This document shows positions 1 to 12,200 of a stretch of 64,000 nt of DNA, piece after piece. Every line of letters begins with the position of its first letter. The first letter of the stretch is position 1. The DNA lies in assembly GCA_027625915.1 (NCBI GenBank), contig JANTQA010000036.1, forward strand, positions 6,159,001 through 6,223,000. Reading direction: 5' to 3'. This stretch comes from Anaeramoeba flamelloides (Eukaryota; Metamonada; Anaeramoebidae). The position numbers and the translations under genes were made by a program. The notes below the pieces were generated by a model. That model was not told the origin of the DNA, ran no database searches, and saw only the letters and a program-made list of their open reading frames with translations.

Positions 1-66
1 ATGAAATTGTATTATTAGGATTCTTTTGAATGTTTTAACTGTGTAGAAAATTTTGAATTTTAGTTA
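1..66 (-). repeat. Partial copy of the TA-flanked 534-560 bp MITE (family TA-1)
   Basis: The first bases match, in the same orientation, the right end of the copy at 54127-54686: a run resembling attgcattattgtgattg, then tttaactgtgt, then an end resembling gaattttagttta. The rest of the element lies outside the window. It is listed because it shows the family is also present beyond the left edge. Confidence 0.6.
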
Positions 67-540
67 AAATCTTATTTATTTATTGAGAGAAAGGAGTAAT
101 TAAAGAAAATTTATCAAATATAAAAAAAAAGAGAAGAAGAAAAATATAGTTTAGATCCTCCATTTGTTAACTTTATTTTCAGATTTTTCTTCAACAGTTT
201 ATTTTATTGAAATCTAAAAAAATACCAAAGAAAAAAAAATAAAAAAAAAAGAAAAGATCAAATTCAAAAACCTTTTCACAACTAGGTGACTAGATTTTTG
301 AAATTTCAAAAAAAAACAACAAAAATAAAAATTATCAATTCTCATTCACAAAAATCTACACATTAGATGCTTAATGGATTGTTTGTAAAGGCCTTTAAAT
401 ATACATGCATCTTTATTCTTATTTTTTCATATAGTAACGACCACTTAATTTAAATTTCCCTTATTAGATAACCCATCTACTTGAAGATCAAGATTTATCC
501 TAAAAAAAAAACAATTACATTTCTGTCTTTATTATTTTTT
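67..540. other. No gene seen; AT-rich intron or intergenic DNA
   Basis: Homopolymer-rich sequence with no ORF, splice-flanked exon or recognised repeat. Because the RBR exon at 1921 begins in mid-domain, this stretch is probably part of its upstream intron. Confidence 0.4.
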
Positions 541-1490
541 TTATTATTGAAGAGAGGTGATTCAACAAAATCACCTTCTGTTTGTTGTTAGGTTTTCCAG
601 AATTTAAAAGAATCGAGTAATATCTTTGATTTTTCTCTATTCTTTTGATTCTGAAAAACCACCTTCAGCTTTTCTTGAGTTTTCTGTTTATTTCGAAAAT
701 CGATATATTTTCGTTAGGTTTTTTTGAGTTTTCTATTTGTTTAGAAAATCAATAGATTTTCTTTAGGTTTTTTTGAGTTTTCTATTTTATTTGGAAAACC
801 CCAAGAAAAGCTAGGCACTTGACGGCACTTTTCCTTAGTTTTTTTTTTAATTTCACAAATAAAAAGAAAAATTCAAGAAAACCTAGAACACTTAAGAAAT
901 AAAATAGAAAACACCAAGAAAACTTCTGTTAGGTTTTTTTTTTTAATTTTTGAAATAAAACGAAAATTTATTTAATTTTGGGTTTATTTCCCAAATTAAA
1001 AAAAACTGTAGACACCAAACTTGGATAATTCAGCAACTCATTATATTTATATTTATATATTTCTTTCTGTTCATGTTTTAAATATAGAATAAAGAATTGA
1101 TTTGAGTTTTTATCTATTACTAAATTTTTGGTTTATTTCGAAAAATTAATTATCTTTTTTATTCGGTTTTTCAAGAATTCTAAAAAAATTGAGTTAAATC
1201 TTTGATTTTACCCCATTCTTTTGAATTATGGAAAACCTAGGCACTTGATGGCACTCTACGACACTTTACGGGACTTTTCATTAGGTTTTTTTTTTTTTTT
1301 TTTTTTATTTTTATGGGAAACTCAAAAGATTTTCAAAAAAAAAAACAAGAATTAAAAAAAAACAAACGGCACTTTTCCAGAATTCAAAAGAAAAGAGATA
1401 AATCCTATATTTTACTTACTACTTCTGAATTCTGAAAAAGATAAGCACTTGACGGAACTTAACTGCACTTAATGAAACTTACCGAATTCC
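541..1490 (-). mobile_element. LINE 3' tail built of tandem self-complementary modules
   Basis: Read on the + strand it starts with ttattattgaagagaggt and ends with repeated GGCACTT / GACGGCACTT units. Between these lie two kinds of hairpin module: one is CCAGAATTyAAAAGAATyGA followed by its reverse complement around a short centre (about 590-655, 1170-1240 and 1378-1440). The other is GTTAGGTTTTTT plus an aaataaac/gtttattt palindrome closing with AAAAAACCTA. The same architecture recurs at seven other places, and the GGCACTT side repeatedly abuts reverse-transcriptase tail remnants in minus orientation. I therefore read it as the 3' UTR of a minus-strand LINE. Confidence 0.6.
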
Positions 1491-1920
1491 TATATTTTTA
1501 TTTATAAATTTAATAAAAGATTCAAACATATTTTTATTATCCACTTGATCGACTAAAGATATTGTATCTTTTTTATTAATAATATCAAAAATACTATCTT
1601 TTTTTAAAATAATTGAAAAATTATTTTTTTCAAAATCCACATTTTATGATTATTTTCACAGAAAAACTTTTTTAGTTTCCAAAAGAAAATCAAAAAAATA
1701 CTCATCAAATGAACCAAAATTACCCTGATTTTTTTTTATTTCCTAATTGAACTTAATTATTTTTTAAATTTGATTGTTAATGCTGGTTTTAATATTATTT
1801 TGATAATTTAACAACTTCCACATTTTATAATTTTACAATTTTTTATTATACTCAATTTTCTCTTCAAATTGATTAATATTAAAAAAATCAAAAAAAAAAT
1901 AAAAATTAAAATCTGTATAG
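1491..1920 (-). mobile_element. Degraded LINE coding tail inside the RBR intron
   Basis: The stretch after cgaattccta matches the one following the tail array at 52790-52990, including the shared block attttatgattattttca at about 1640. That second copy continues into a recognisable zinc-binding reverse-transcriptase C-terminus. This copy is too worn to show the protein motif. It ends at a probable splice acceptor (ctgtatag, 1913-1920) of the RBR gene. Confidence 0.4.
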
Positions 1921-3109
<1,189 letters not shown>

Positions 3110-3723
3110 TAATTTATTACTACAATACTTTTAATTTTATGAAAAATTTACAAAATTTTAGAATAATTATAATAGAAATAAGGATTATCTTTATTTGAAA
3201 AAAATTTTTTAACTCTCATCTATTATTATTATTATTTAAATTATAATTTCTTTATTAAAAAAAGAATCGAAATTTTTAATTTTTTTTTTATAGTCTTTTG
3301 AAAAATTTTTACTTTAAAAAATTTAAAGAAACGTAATAGTTATTAAAAACTTTTTTAGAACGATAAATAAATAATATAAATTAACACACAAAATAATTTT
3401 GAGTATATTTTTAATATTTATTAATTTATTTTTTATTCAAACAAAAAATAAATTTGAAAATATTAAATCCACTATTTATCATTTAATTTAAGAATTCAAT
3501 TCAAATTATTTAAGTACCAAATTAATAATAAAAAGTTTCAAAAAATATATTTTGGAAAATTTACTCGAATTATATTCTTACATTACAATTAGTAAAATTG
3601 TGTTATCTCGTCAATAAGATTCAATTTATTTGACAAATGTTACAAATATCAATTCCAGAGAGTATTATAAGGTTTTTTTTACAACTAATTCTTCTTAAGG
3701 TTTATAAAAATATCAAACTCCAA
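3110..3723. other. Intergenic, nothing recognised
   Basis: AT-rich spacer downstream of the RBR stop. No ORF, splice-bounded exon or repeat shared with other parts of the window was seen. Confidence 0.4.
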
Positions 3724-4165
3724 CCTATATTTGAATTCTAATTGCTACAGCTGTTCCAAGGCTACCGTGAAATTTTTTCAATATCAAATTTTGATGTTGA
3801 TCTAGATTTTTAAATATAAGAATATAAGAATAAGAAAGCTTATATTGAAAATATTTTTTCATTAATGAGTTGATATGAAAAATATTTTTCTAATGTGATC
3901 AAAAATAAATTCATTTTTTAGAGTATATTTTATGTAGTTTCTTAATGAATTTTCAATGTATAAAATCATTTTGTACTAAAATTTATTTTTTGAAAGTCAG
4001 ATAAAATTCTTGAATATTAGCTCATTTAGGAATTTTTTTTCAATATTAGCTTTATTATACTTATATTCTTCGATTTAAAAAATTTTTATCAACATCAAAA
4101 TTTGATATTGATAAAATTTCAAAATAGCTATGGATCGACTGTAGCATTTTGATACAAAATATGGG
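3724..4165. repeat. Imperfect palindromic element, about 440 bp
   Basis: The left arm (tgctacag, then caatatcaaattttgatgtt at about 3780-3800) is matched inverted by the right arm (aacatcaaaatttgatattg at about 4092-4111, then ctgtagca at 4138-4145). The arms extend outwards to a shared accyatatttgaa-like block. The centre is unique. Arms have diverged, so this is an old foldback or MITE copy. A one-arm relative may lie near 34400-34490 (ccacatcaaattttaatatc). Confidence 0.6.
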
Positions 4166-5082
4166 AAAAAAAAGTTTTTTCTGTTCAAAAAAATTTTGAT
4201 TGAGAGATTTAATGAACAAATTTTCAAACTCTTTAAATAATTTTTTGAAATTTAAAAAAAAAAATTTTTGGTGATGTTTAAAATAAAATATTATCACTTA
4301 ACAACCAATTAATCATGTATTTTACAATCGATCTAAAAAATCAACAAATGAAATACAAGGTCATTTTTAGAAAAAATAGTCAAAGACCAAAACTCAATTT
4401 CCAATTAGAATAGTTGATGAATTATTATTTTTTAAACAGTTGTGTTATTTTCGAATGGTCACTTTGGTGCGCTTTTTGAGTTATCGGTGATTTTTTTTTC
4501 TTTTTTTTCATTTTTCAAATTAATTAATTTTATCTCAAAAATTTTACAAAATCCTTAATTTATAAATTTTAGAGGGTTACAAGATAACCACAAATTATAG
4601 TAAATCGAATGAAAGTTATTTTATTCTTAAAATAAAAACAATTTGTTTTAAATTGAAGAAATTTAATCATTTGGAAAGATAAAAAATGAAACTATTAATT
4701 GTTTTTTTTTTAAATTTTGAATTTTTTGAATTACTTCAAATAAACAAAAGTAATAAGATATTAAAGAATAATATTCTTTTTATTTTTCTCCAGTAAAAAT
4801 ATTAAAAAAATGATGATATATTTTTCAGATCTACATCACTTAATATATTAGTTATTATTCGAAACAAAGACTCCTTATTTATTTTATCATTAGTTAATGA
4901 TAAAGAAATATATGACTCTTTATTGAAATTTAGAAAAACAAAAATTTTGAAATCAGGGCTGTAAGAGGAAACTAATTTCCTCCCTTCAAAATAAAAAAAA
5001 ATAAAAATTTGAATTGTTTCAAATTGAGAATACTTTATTGTTTTAAAAATTAGATTTTTTGAAATTAATCTTGTGGCAATCA
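4166..5082. other. Intergenic, nothing recognised
   Basis: No gene supported. Short minus-strand ORFs of fewer than 100 residues here are low-complexity (F/K/I/N) and lack homologues I recognise. Confidence 0.35.
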
Positions 5083-5165
5083 AAAGTTGTGCAATTACAC
5101 AAAAGTCTTTTTGGTTTCAAGCCACACCTCGAGCATGTTGAAAAACCATGGTAAGTGACTAGAGC
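5083..5165 (+). other. High-complexity island ending in a strong splice-donor sequence
   Basis: An unusually GC-balanced 80-base block ending CCATG|GTAAGTGACT. One + frame reads VVQLHKSLFGFKPHLEHVEK, which looks like coding sequence. A minus frame entered from ctctag reads HLPWFFNMLEVWLETKKTFV and then stops. I cannot decide the strand or name a family. It could be a short exon of an unrecognised gene, a gene relic, or part of a transposon. Confidence 0.25.
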
Positions 5166-5249
5166 CTTAAAAAAGATATCATTAAATTTATTGAAATTGA
5201 TAAAATATTTTTCAAATAGAACTTCTCCCTTAATTTCAAAAAGTAGAAA

Positions 5250-5935
5250 CTATTTTTCAGAAAACCCAAAAAACTAAAAAGGTATATAAATTGGGAGTTT
5301 TAAAAAATTTGAAATGTGAAAACTTTTCAATTCAAAGTTCTTCGATTCTGATTTTTAGTATTTTTCATAATATGAATTAAATACAAAAAACAAACAAGCG
5401 TGCATTAATAAAAGTAACTAATTTTTTTCTCATAATATAATTTTAATAGCACTACAAGAATAATATAATCGATATAAATACTTTCAAGACTTTTTCGTAC
5501 TTTCAGACTGACAGTCTGCCAGATTTCAGTTTCTGATATTCTTGTATATTTTTTCAAATACCAAATACTTATACAAAACTTTTATAAGCCTAAAAAGGGA
5601 GCAAAAAATAATAATTTTAATATGGATAAACATTTTGAATTTAAAGGAAATTCATTTAAAGCCATCTTAAATAGAAAAATATTTGTTAACTTTCAATAAC
5701 CTGAACTCTTGTTATGAGAACCAAAATGTGCAGGTTATCCAAATTAGATGTTTTTATAAGTTTTACTTGTAAAAATTTTTAAATTGAAAGTTGTTGAATT
5801 TTGATCTTGTAATTCCTTTCAAAATATGAAACAATTTGAAAAAAACAAATTGTAGTCAAGTTATTGAAGTAACTATAATTTTTCTTCCATTTTTATTGTG
5901 AATATTACTCGAAAAAATCATTTTTTTGATTTGTA
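5250..5935 (+). repeat. Two copies of a repeat unit directly upstream of the carboxypeptidase start
   Basis: Units at about 5260-5450 and 5690-5900 resemble each other: an aaaacttttcaattcaaagtt / aaatttttaaattgaaagtt core, then ttgatcttgtaattcctttc or an equivalent, then a-rich sequence and a tail like gtaactataatttttctt. A third, similar unit lies at about 35980-36200, just 5' of another ATG (36239). The promoter and 5' leader of two unrelated genes therefore share a repeated sequence. Confidence 0.5.
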
Positions 5936-6208
5936 ATGATCAACCAATTGTTTTTCCTTTTTATTTTATTTCCCATATTAATTTTCAGCCACCCTTTTGT
6001 TGTGATCAATGATGTTTCCGTGGATGAAATTTGGGATGTGACGAGAACAACTTATGCATCTCATGAAGCATTTACTGGCTATGTCAAGGTAAATTCTACA
6101 ACAAATGCCAATATGTTTTATATGCTCTTTGAATCACAGGATGGCAATCAGGATGCACCATTGGCAATTTGGCTTCAAGGAGGACCAGGTTGCTCTTCTT
6201 TACTTGGG
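5936..6208 (+). CDS. Carboxypeptidase exon 1 (signal peptide and GGPGCSS)
   Basis: The ATG at 5936 is the only start giving a clean signal peptide. The exon covers the secreted N-terminus (GYVKVNSTTNANMFYMLFES, then LAIWLQGGPGCSSLLG). The next in-frame codons are GTT TGA, so splicing must occur here; the only GT is at 6209. Confidence 0.85.
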
Positions 6209-9200
6209 GTTTGACTTTTTTGCTTTCTTTTGAAAACAACTAACCCATATTAGTGTTACTAAAAACTTGTTTATCCATTTTTCTTTTAAATAGTTTGATT
6301 TCATTTTTTTCTCTTTTTCTATTCTTCAATTGATTTTAGGGGAATAACAAATTAAACCAAAAGACATCGAATACTCCAAGGATTGAACACACTTTCATTT
6401 AGTTCACCAAAATTAGTTTCCATTTTATCGAACACAAAGTTCGTCAAATTGCACAAAAAATAGTTTCTCCTTGCTTGTTTAGCTTTTTCAAAAAACAACA
6501 ATGAAAGAAAAGAACAAAGTTTTCGTTTCAAAAAGCACTCACAAAAATCATATAAACCATTCTTAATTTCTTGACTGAATTTACATGTCACATTTGTTTG
6601 TTTAAGTTTCGAGATCCAAATAAGATCAAAATGTAATACACATGAATTTCAAATCATTTGACAATTTTTTTGAACATTGTTACAAAATCGAATTGAAGCC
6701 TTTAAAAGTACTTTTATTGAAAATTTTATTGACTGTTTTCTTGGTGACAATTATTATTATGTCTAAATCAAGTACAGGTGCTTTAAAAAAGTTCAGATTC
6801 AAAGTTTTATCAACATATCCCTTCAAAAGTTATAAAAATATAAATTAGCACCAAAAAGTTCAAAAAATACCAAATTGAAAAAACAGTAACAAAAACCTGT
6901 AAAATGATTGTAGTTATTTTAAAAGTCATCTAAGCAATTGGTTAGGGGGGAAATATAAAGAGAAAAGGGTTTAAAATTTAAACATTTTCTGTAAAAAAAA
7001 ATTCTAAAACTGAAGACTTCAAATTTTGAGAAAATATAAAAATCTTCCAGGTTTTGATTATTTTCTTGTGAATAAGACCAGTAATGAGAAAAAACTTTCT
7101 TTTTTTGAGAATCTGATAGTGTTTTTTTCAAATATTTTACAATTATTCAATTGAAACACAAAAAGGAGGGCACATTCTCAAAAAAAAAAAAAAAAAATAT
7201 TTTCATTACCTTTTAAAAATCTTTTAAAATCATCTATATGAAATCCTCCAGTGTTAAATAATTATCTAAACACCAAAACGCGATCTGATGAAAAAACTGT
7301 TATTTTTACACTTTTATATAATTCAATATTTTGATTTTATTAATTATTTTAGTCAATTTTGGATTCAAAAACCTTCTAAAAGTTAAATTCAAATATTTAA
7401 TTTAGAATTACACTTTTGGAAATGTCTTTAAATCGATACTATTAAGAATTTCATTTCTCTCTGGACGTAATTAAACAAAAAAAAGGGTACATTTGAAGAA
7501 ATGGACTTTTTTTTCTTCATATTGAAAATATGAACATAAAGAAATAAATGAAAAATTTCTCAATCATTAACGAAAATATCAAAACCATAATACAATTATT
7601 GGTAGTGATTTTAATTGAAACAAAAATTAAATAACTTTTTTATCAAAATTCACTTAGCAAATTATTTTTTAATAATAAACCAAATTGAAAAAATAATAAC
7701 TTGTTTTATTTCATTTCAATATTCAAAAACTTAAAATCCAAAAGAATTAAAAATAAAATTAGTTATCATCATAGAATTTTAAATAAATTCAATATTTTTT
7801 TTTATTTATTTTTGAAGAGGGAAAATTACTTTTCTCCCGTATATCATTAGCTTTTTCCCAAATAACAAAAGAATAGAGAAAAATCATATATTTTAGTCAA
7901 TTCTTTTGAATTCTTGAAAAGTTTCTTTAGGTTTTTTTACTTATTGAAATGAAAAGAAAATTTATTAATTTTTTGGTTTATTCCAAAAATTAAAAAAAAT
8001 CGTCCTTAGCTTTTCCAGAATTTAAAAGAATTGAGCAAAATCTTTGATTTTTCTCCATTCTTTTAAATGCCGGAAAAGCTAGGCACTCTACGGCACTTGG
8101 CAACACTCGATGACACTTCCCTAATTTCAAATTTTTTTTTTTTTTTTGAATTTTTTTTAAATAATCACAAATTTTATTATCACTAACCAATGATAAGAAA
8201 AATGAAAAAATTTTTTTCTTAATAATACCTCCGATATTATTTATTTTTTTATTATTTTTATAAAATTGAGATATCTAGATTTTTCGATTTTTTTCATAGT
8301 CCGAATCCGTTAGCTTTTTTTTAATTTAGGAAATAAACAGAAAATTTATTTAATTTTCTGTGTATTTCTCAAAAAAAAAAAAAAAAAAAAAAATAGATAC
8401 TTAACAAAATATCTAAAAATAATTTCTATTCAAAATAATATTAACAAACAATCGTGTTGTCAAGTGTCGCCAAGTGCCTAGGTTTTCTTGGGGTTTTCTA
8501 GGATTCAAAAGAATTGAGTGAAATCAGGGGTTACACTCAATTCTTTTAAATTTTAGTAAACTGCCTTTATCTTTTTTTTCAATTTAAGAAATAAACTAAA
8601 ATTCAAAATTTTCCACACAGCTAAAACGTTCCAAACAATCACAATAATACAATTTCATTGAAATTGGAGATAATTTTGATTTTTGAAAAATATGAAAATC
8701 ATTTTTTCATCTTTTAGTTTTTGTTTTCATTTCATTGTTTAAATTACGTAATTTGCTTCGTTGGATCAAAATTTTTCTACAAGGTTTATATTATGTTAAA
8801 GTTGAGTTGTTCAAAATAGAAGAACTCAAATAAAATTAGTTGGTAGTATCTAACCATTTGATCGATCAATAATCCTAATAGAATTTAAACAAATTTACTA
8901 ATGTATTTTTTGTTTTGCTCTCTCCAAAATTTTTAACACACCCATGATTTATTTGTATTGATAATTATTTATTTTTTGTTTTGTGAGTATTTTATTTTAT
9001 AAAAAGGTGTTAACATTTCAATTAGTGAATGGTTCTAATTTGGTAAATCTTCGAGAAGTGATTAAATAAGTTTTAATTTTCACAAATCGAATTTTGGTGT
9101 GTTAAAAATTTTGAATTGGGGTTTAGTAAGAAAATTTCTTAAATTTTCTTTTTATTTCCCAAATTAAAAACAACTTAGGAACTTGACGACCATTGACGGC

Positions 9201-12200
9201 ACGGTTTATCAAAAAAATTATCCAAGTCTTCAATGAAATCAATATTTAACTTTTCTTTACATAAATCACAATTTTTATTTTTATTATTGCTTGTTACATA
9301 AGAGTACCTTTTTAAACAATTAGTAAAATTATGAAATTTTAGAATTGTTTTTGAAGCTTCACAGTTTAAATATTTTTGTTGTTTGAAATTGCAATTTTGT
9401 TGTTTTATAATTTTTAGATTTTGTTGAACTTTCCAACTAATTGGATTTCCCAATTTGGTTAATCGAAAAACTTTTAATTCTAAATCTAATAATTTTAAAC
9501 CCTCAGTATACCAATTAATATTTTCATTTTCCAGTGTTCAAAAATTTAATACCGTTTTTAATTTTTTTTTTTAATTTAAGAAATATAATTTTTCAATCAA
9601 TTTATATTTTCTTTGGTAGATTTAAAATCTCCAAAAGATCAATTTTTACTTCAGTTTTATAAATTAATCTTCGTGAATGAATATTAATTTGTTAGAAATT
9701 TGTAACTGATATATTGATAAATCTATCAATTCTTTCAAAATAACTTTTTGTCAAATCAAATATTTTGAGTACATTAAAAAGTTGTCTTAAAATGAGAGCT
9801 TTTAAAGAAGTTATTTTGACCCCATTATTGGGTTTATTTTGTTGAAACAATTAATTAAGTATTTCCAAGAACTTTTCGACTTTTTTGGAATTATATTCAA
9901 GATTGGTGTTTTTTTTCTAACTAAATTCCAAGATAAAAAATATATTTTAATTCTTTTTTATATTTAGTTTTTTTATTATGTCGGTTCACCCCGAATCTTT
10001 TTTTTATTTCAAAAATCCTTTCTAAATTAATTTATACTGAGATTAAAGTATCCCTTTATAATGGGAATAAGATCATATGCATACATTAAAACACGAACAG
10101 CTAAAGTTTTTAACTTTTCTAGTAGGAAATGAGATATAAATGTGAAGAGAATTGGTGATAAGGGATACCTACCCTTGATAAACCCCAATCCCTTCTTTTT
10201 TATAATATCTTAAGAGCAAATTTTTGATTTTTTCAATTTTTTATAAAAATTTTCATAGATTGATATATTAATGAGTGTTGTATAGAAAAAAACATTTTTG
10301 TATGTCTATAGTAACTACAAAATATTCTGTATTTTTATTTTTATTTTTTATTTTTTAAAATTTTCTTAATAAATTTAAAACAGCAATTCTTGTTCCAAAA
10401 TATTTTATTAAATTTATTTTGTTTTTTTGAAATTAAATCCCAAGAGTCATGAATTCTCTATTTATATCAAATTTTTAAAAAAATATTGGAATAGATTGAT
10501 TTATAGAGATTATTCTAGAGTTCATTGGTTCACCTTCATCCCCTGATTTATGAATAAATAATAAATTTCTTTTTTTAATAAAAATTATACTTTTTTTCAG
10601 TTTCGTAGATTATCCAATTTTAAAAAAAATATTTTGAGGTGTTTTAATAAAACTATTATAAACAAATAAATATTGTAAGGACTAGTTTTTTATAAATATT
10701 TAATTTTTTTATTTTGTCAAATTCATCAACTGATTTATTTTTTTTGAAATTTGATTATTTCTTTAATTTTATCTTGATCAAAAATATCCTAAAAGTCAAT
10801 TGGAGTTAATGAATTTTTATTAATTTTTAATTTTTTAATATAATTAATAAAATTAGTATTAGGTTTTTTACCAACTGATTTTACAAAATCGTTATATACT
10901 TCGAATATGGTTTCATTATTTAAAAAAAATTTTTTGTAGAGGTTTCTCTTATTTTATTTAATGTTTTCCAAAAGTTTTTTATTTTTATTATATTCTTCAT
11001 TAAGTAATTTTAAGTTATTTAATTCATTATTTTTTTTTGTAATAGTTCATTTTTTATCAAAAAAATTTATAAAGTAAATTATTAATTTTTAATGCATTTT
11101 GTTTGATAAGAAAAAACTATTCTTTCCTTTTGTTTACTATTTTTTTCAAAATAAATTGAACAAAATTCCCATTCAGCTTTCCACAAAAAGATTTTTAAGT
11201 TAGGTAACTTTTCAAATTTTTAATTCTTAAAATCAGTTTAATTTTTTATTTCCCCTTTTTAGAATTGTAGACTTTTATGATTTATTTTGATTCTATGGTA
11301 AGTGATTTTTTCGGAAAGTTTAATGAAAATTTTTTTCTTTTTATTTTGAAAGCTACAGTATACTTTAAAATAAATTCTTTTTCAGTCAAAGGGGCACAGT
11401 TTTATTGAAGAAATAGATAATATTCTTTGAGTTTAATTCATTATTCTTCTCAAAATAAATTTCAAATTTTTTGATCAAAATCATTTTTTCTCATTTTGTA
11501 TAATTTTTTTTTTCTTTTTCTTTTTTCTTTTGAAGCTTTTTTTTTTCTTCTTCTTTACTTTTTATTTTTTTTGTTTTTAAAAAATTCAATTTTATTTGAA
11601 AAAAAAAAAATGTTTGAAACTCCAAATTAACATTAAGAAAAGTTAGGCTTTGTATGTTCTTTTAAAATGTTTATATATACAATAAAAATATCTTATTGTC
11701 AACAATTTGTAATTTCCTAAAGAAATTGAGGAATTTTTCATGAGGCATTTCTATGAAAGAGGCTCAAAATTTTTTTAACATATTATTTTTTCGAAATTTA
11801 TGGTTTGTTCAGGTATTTCTTTTATGATTATCAATTCTAATATGGGGGTTTATTAATTCTATTATTTCTAAACAATCCTAGTTTGGTTGATTCTTAAAAA
11901 AAAGTGAATTTTTGATTTTTGGCTGGGAATCTTTGAGTGAAATCGAGTTTATTATATTTTAGAAATAGATTAAAGATATCAATCATTTTTTATTGAATTT
12001 CCATTCTATCAAAAAAATCGAAAAATTTGGATCAAAGAAGTAATCATAAAAAAATAATAATAATAATCAACTAAAGAATAATATCATTTTTATTATTCAA
12101 AATAAATACTTATTATTTATCCTGTTGTTTGTAAATGATGAAGAAAATTATGATTCTTAAATAAAATTTCTGAAAAAAAAACTCGGAATTATAGACGCAA

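Noticed and set aside
5090-5140. tRNA-like B-box (ggtttcaagcc)
   Set aside because: No foldable T stem, anticodon arm or A-box at the right distance. No tRNA or rRNA was recognised anywhere in the window.
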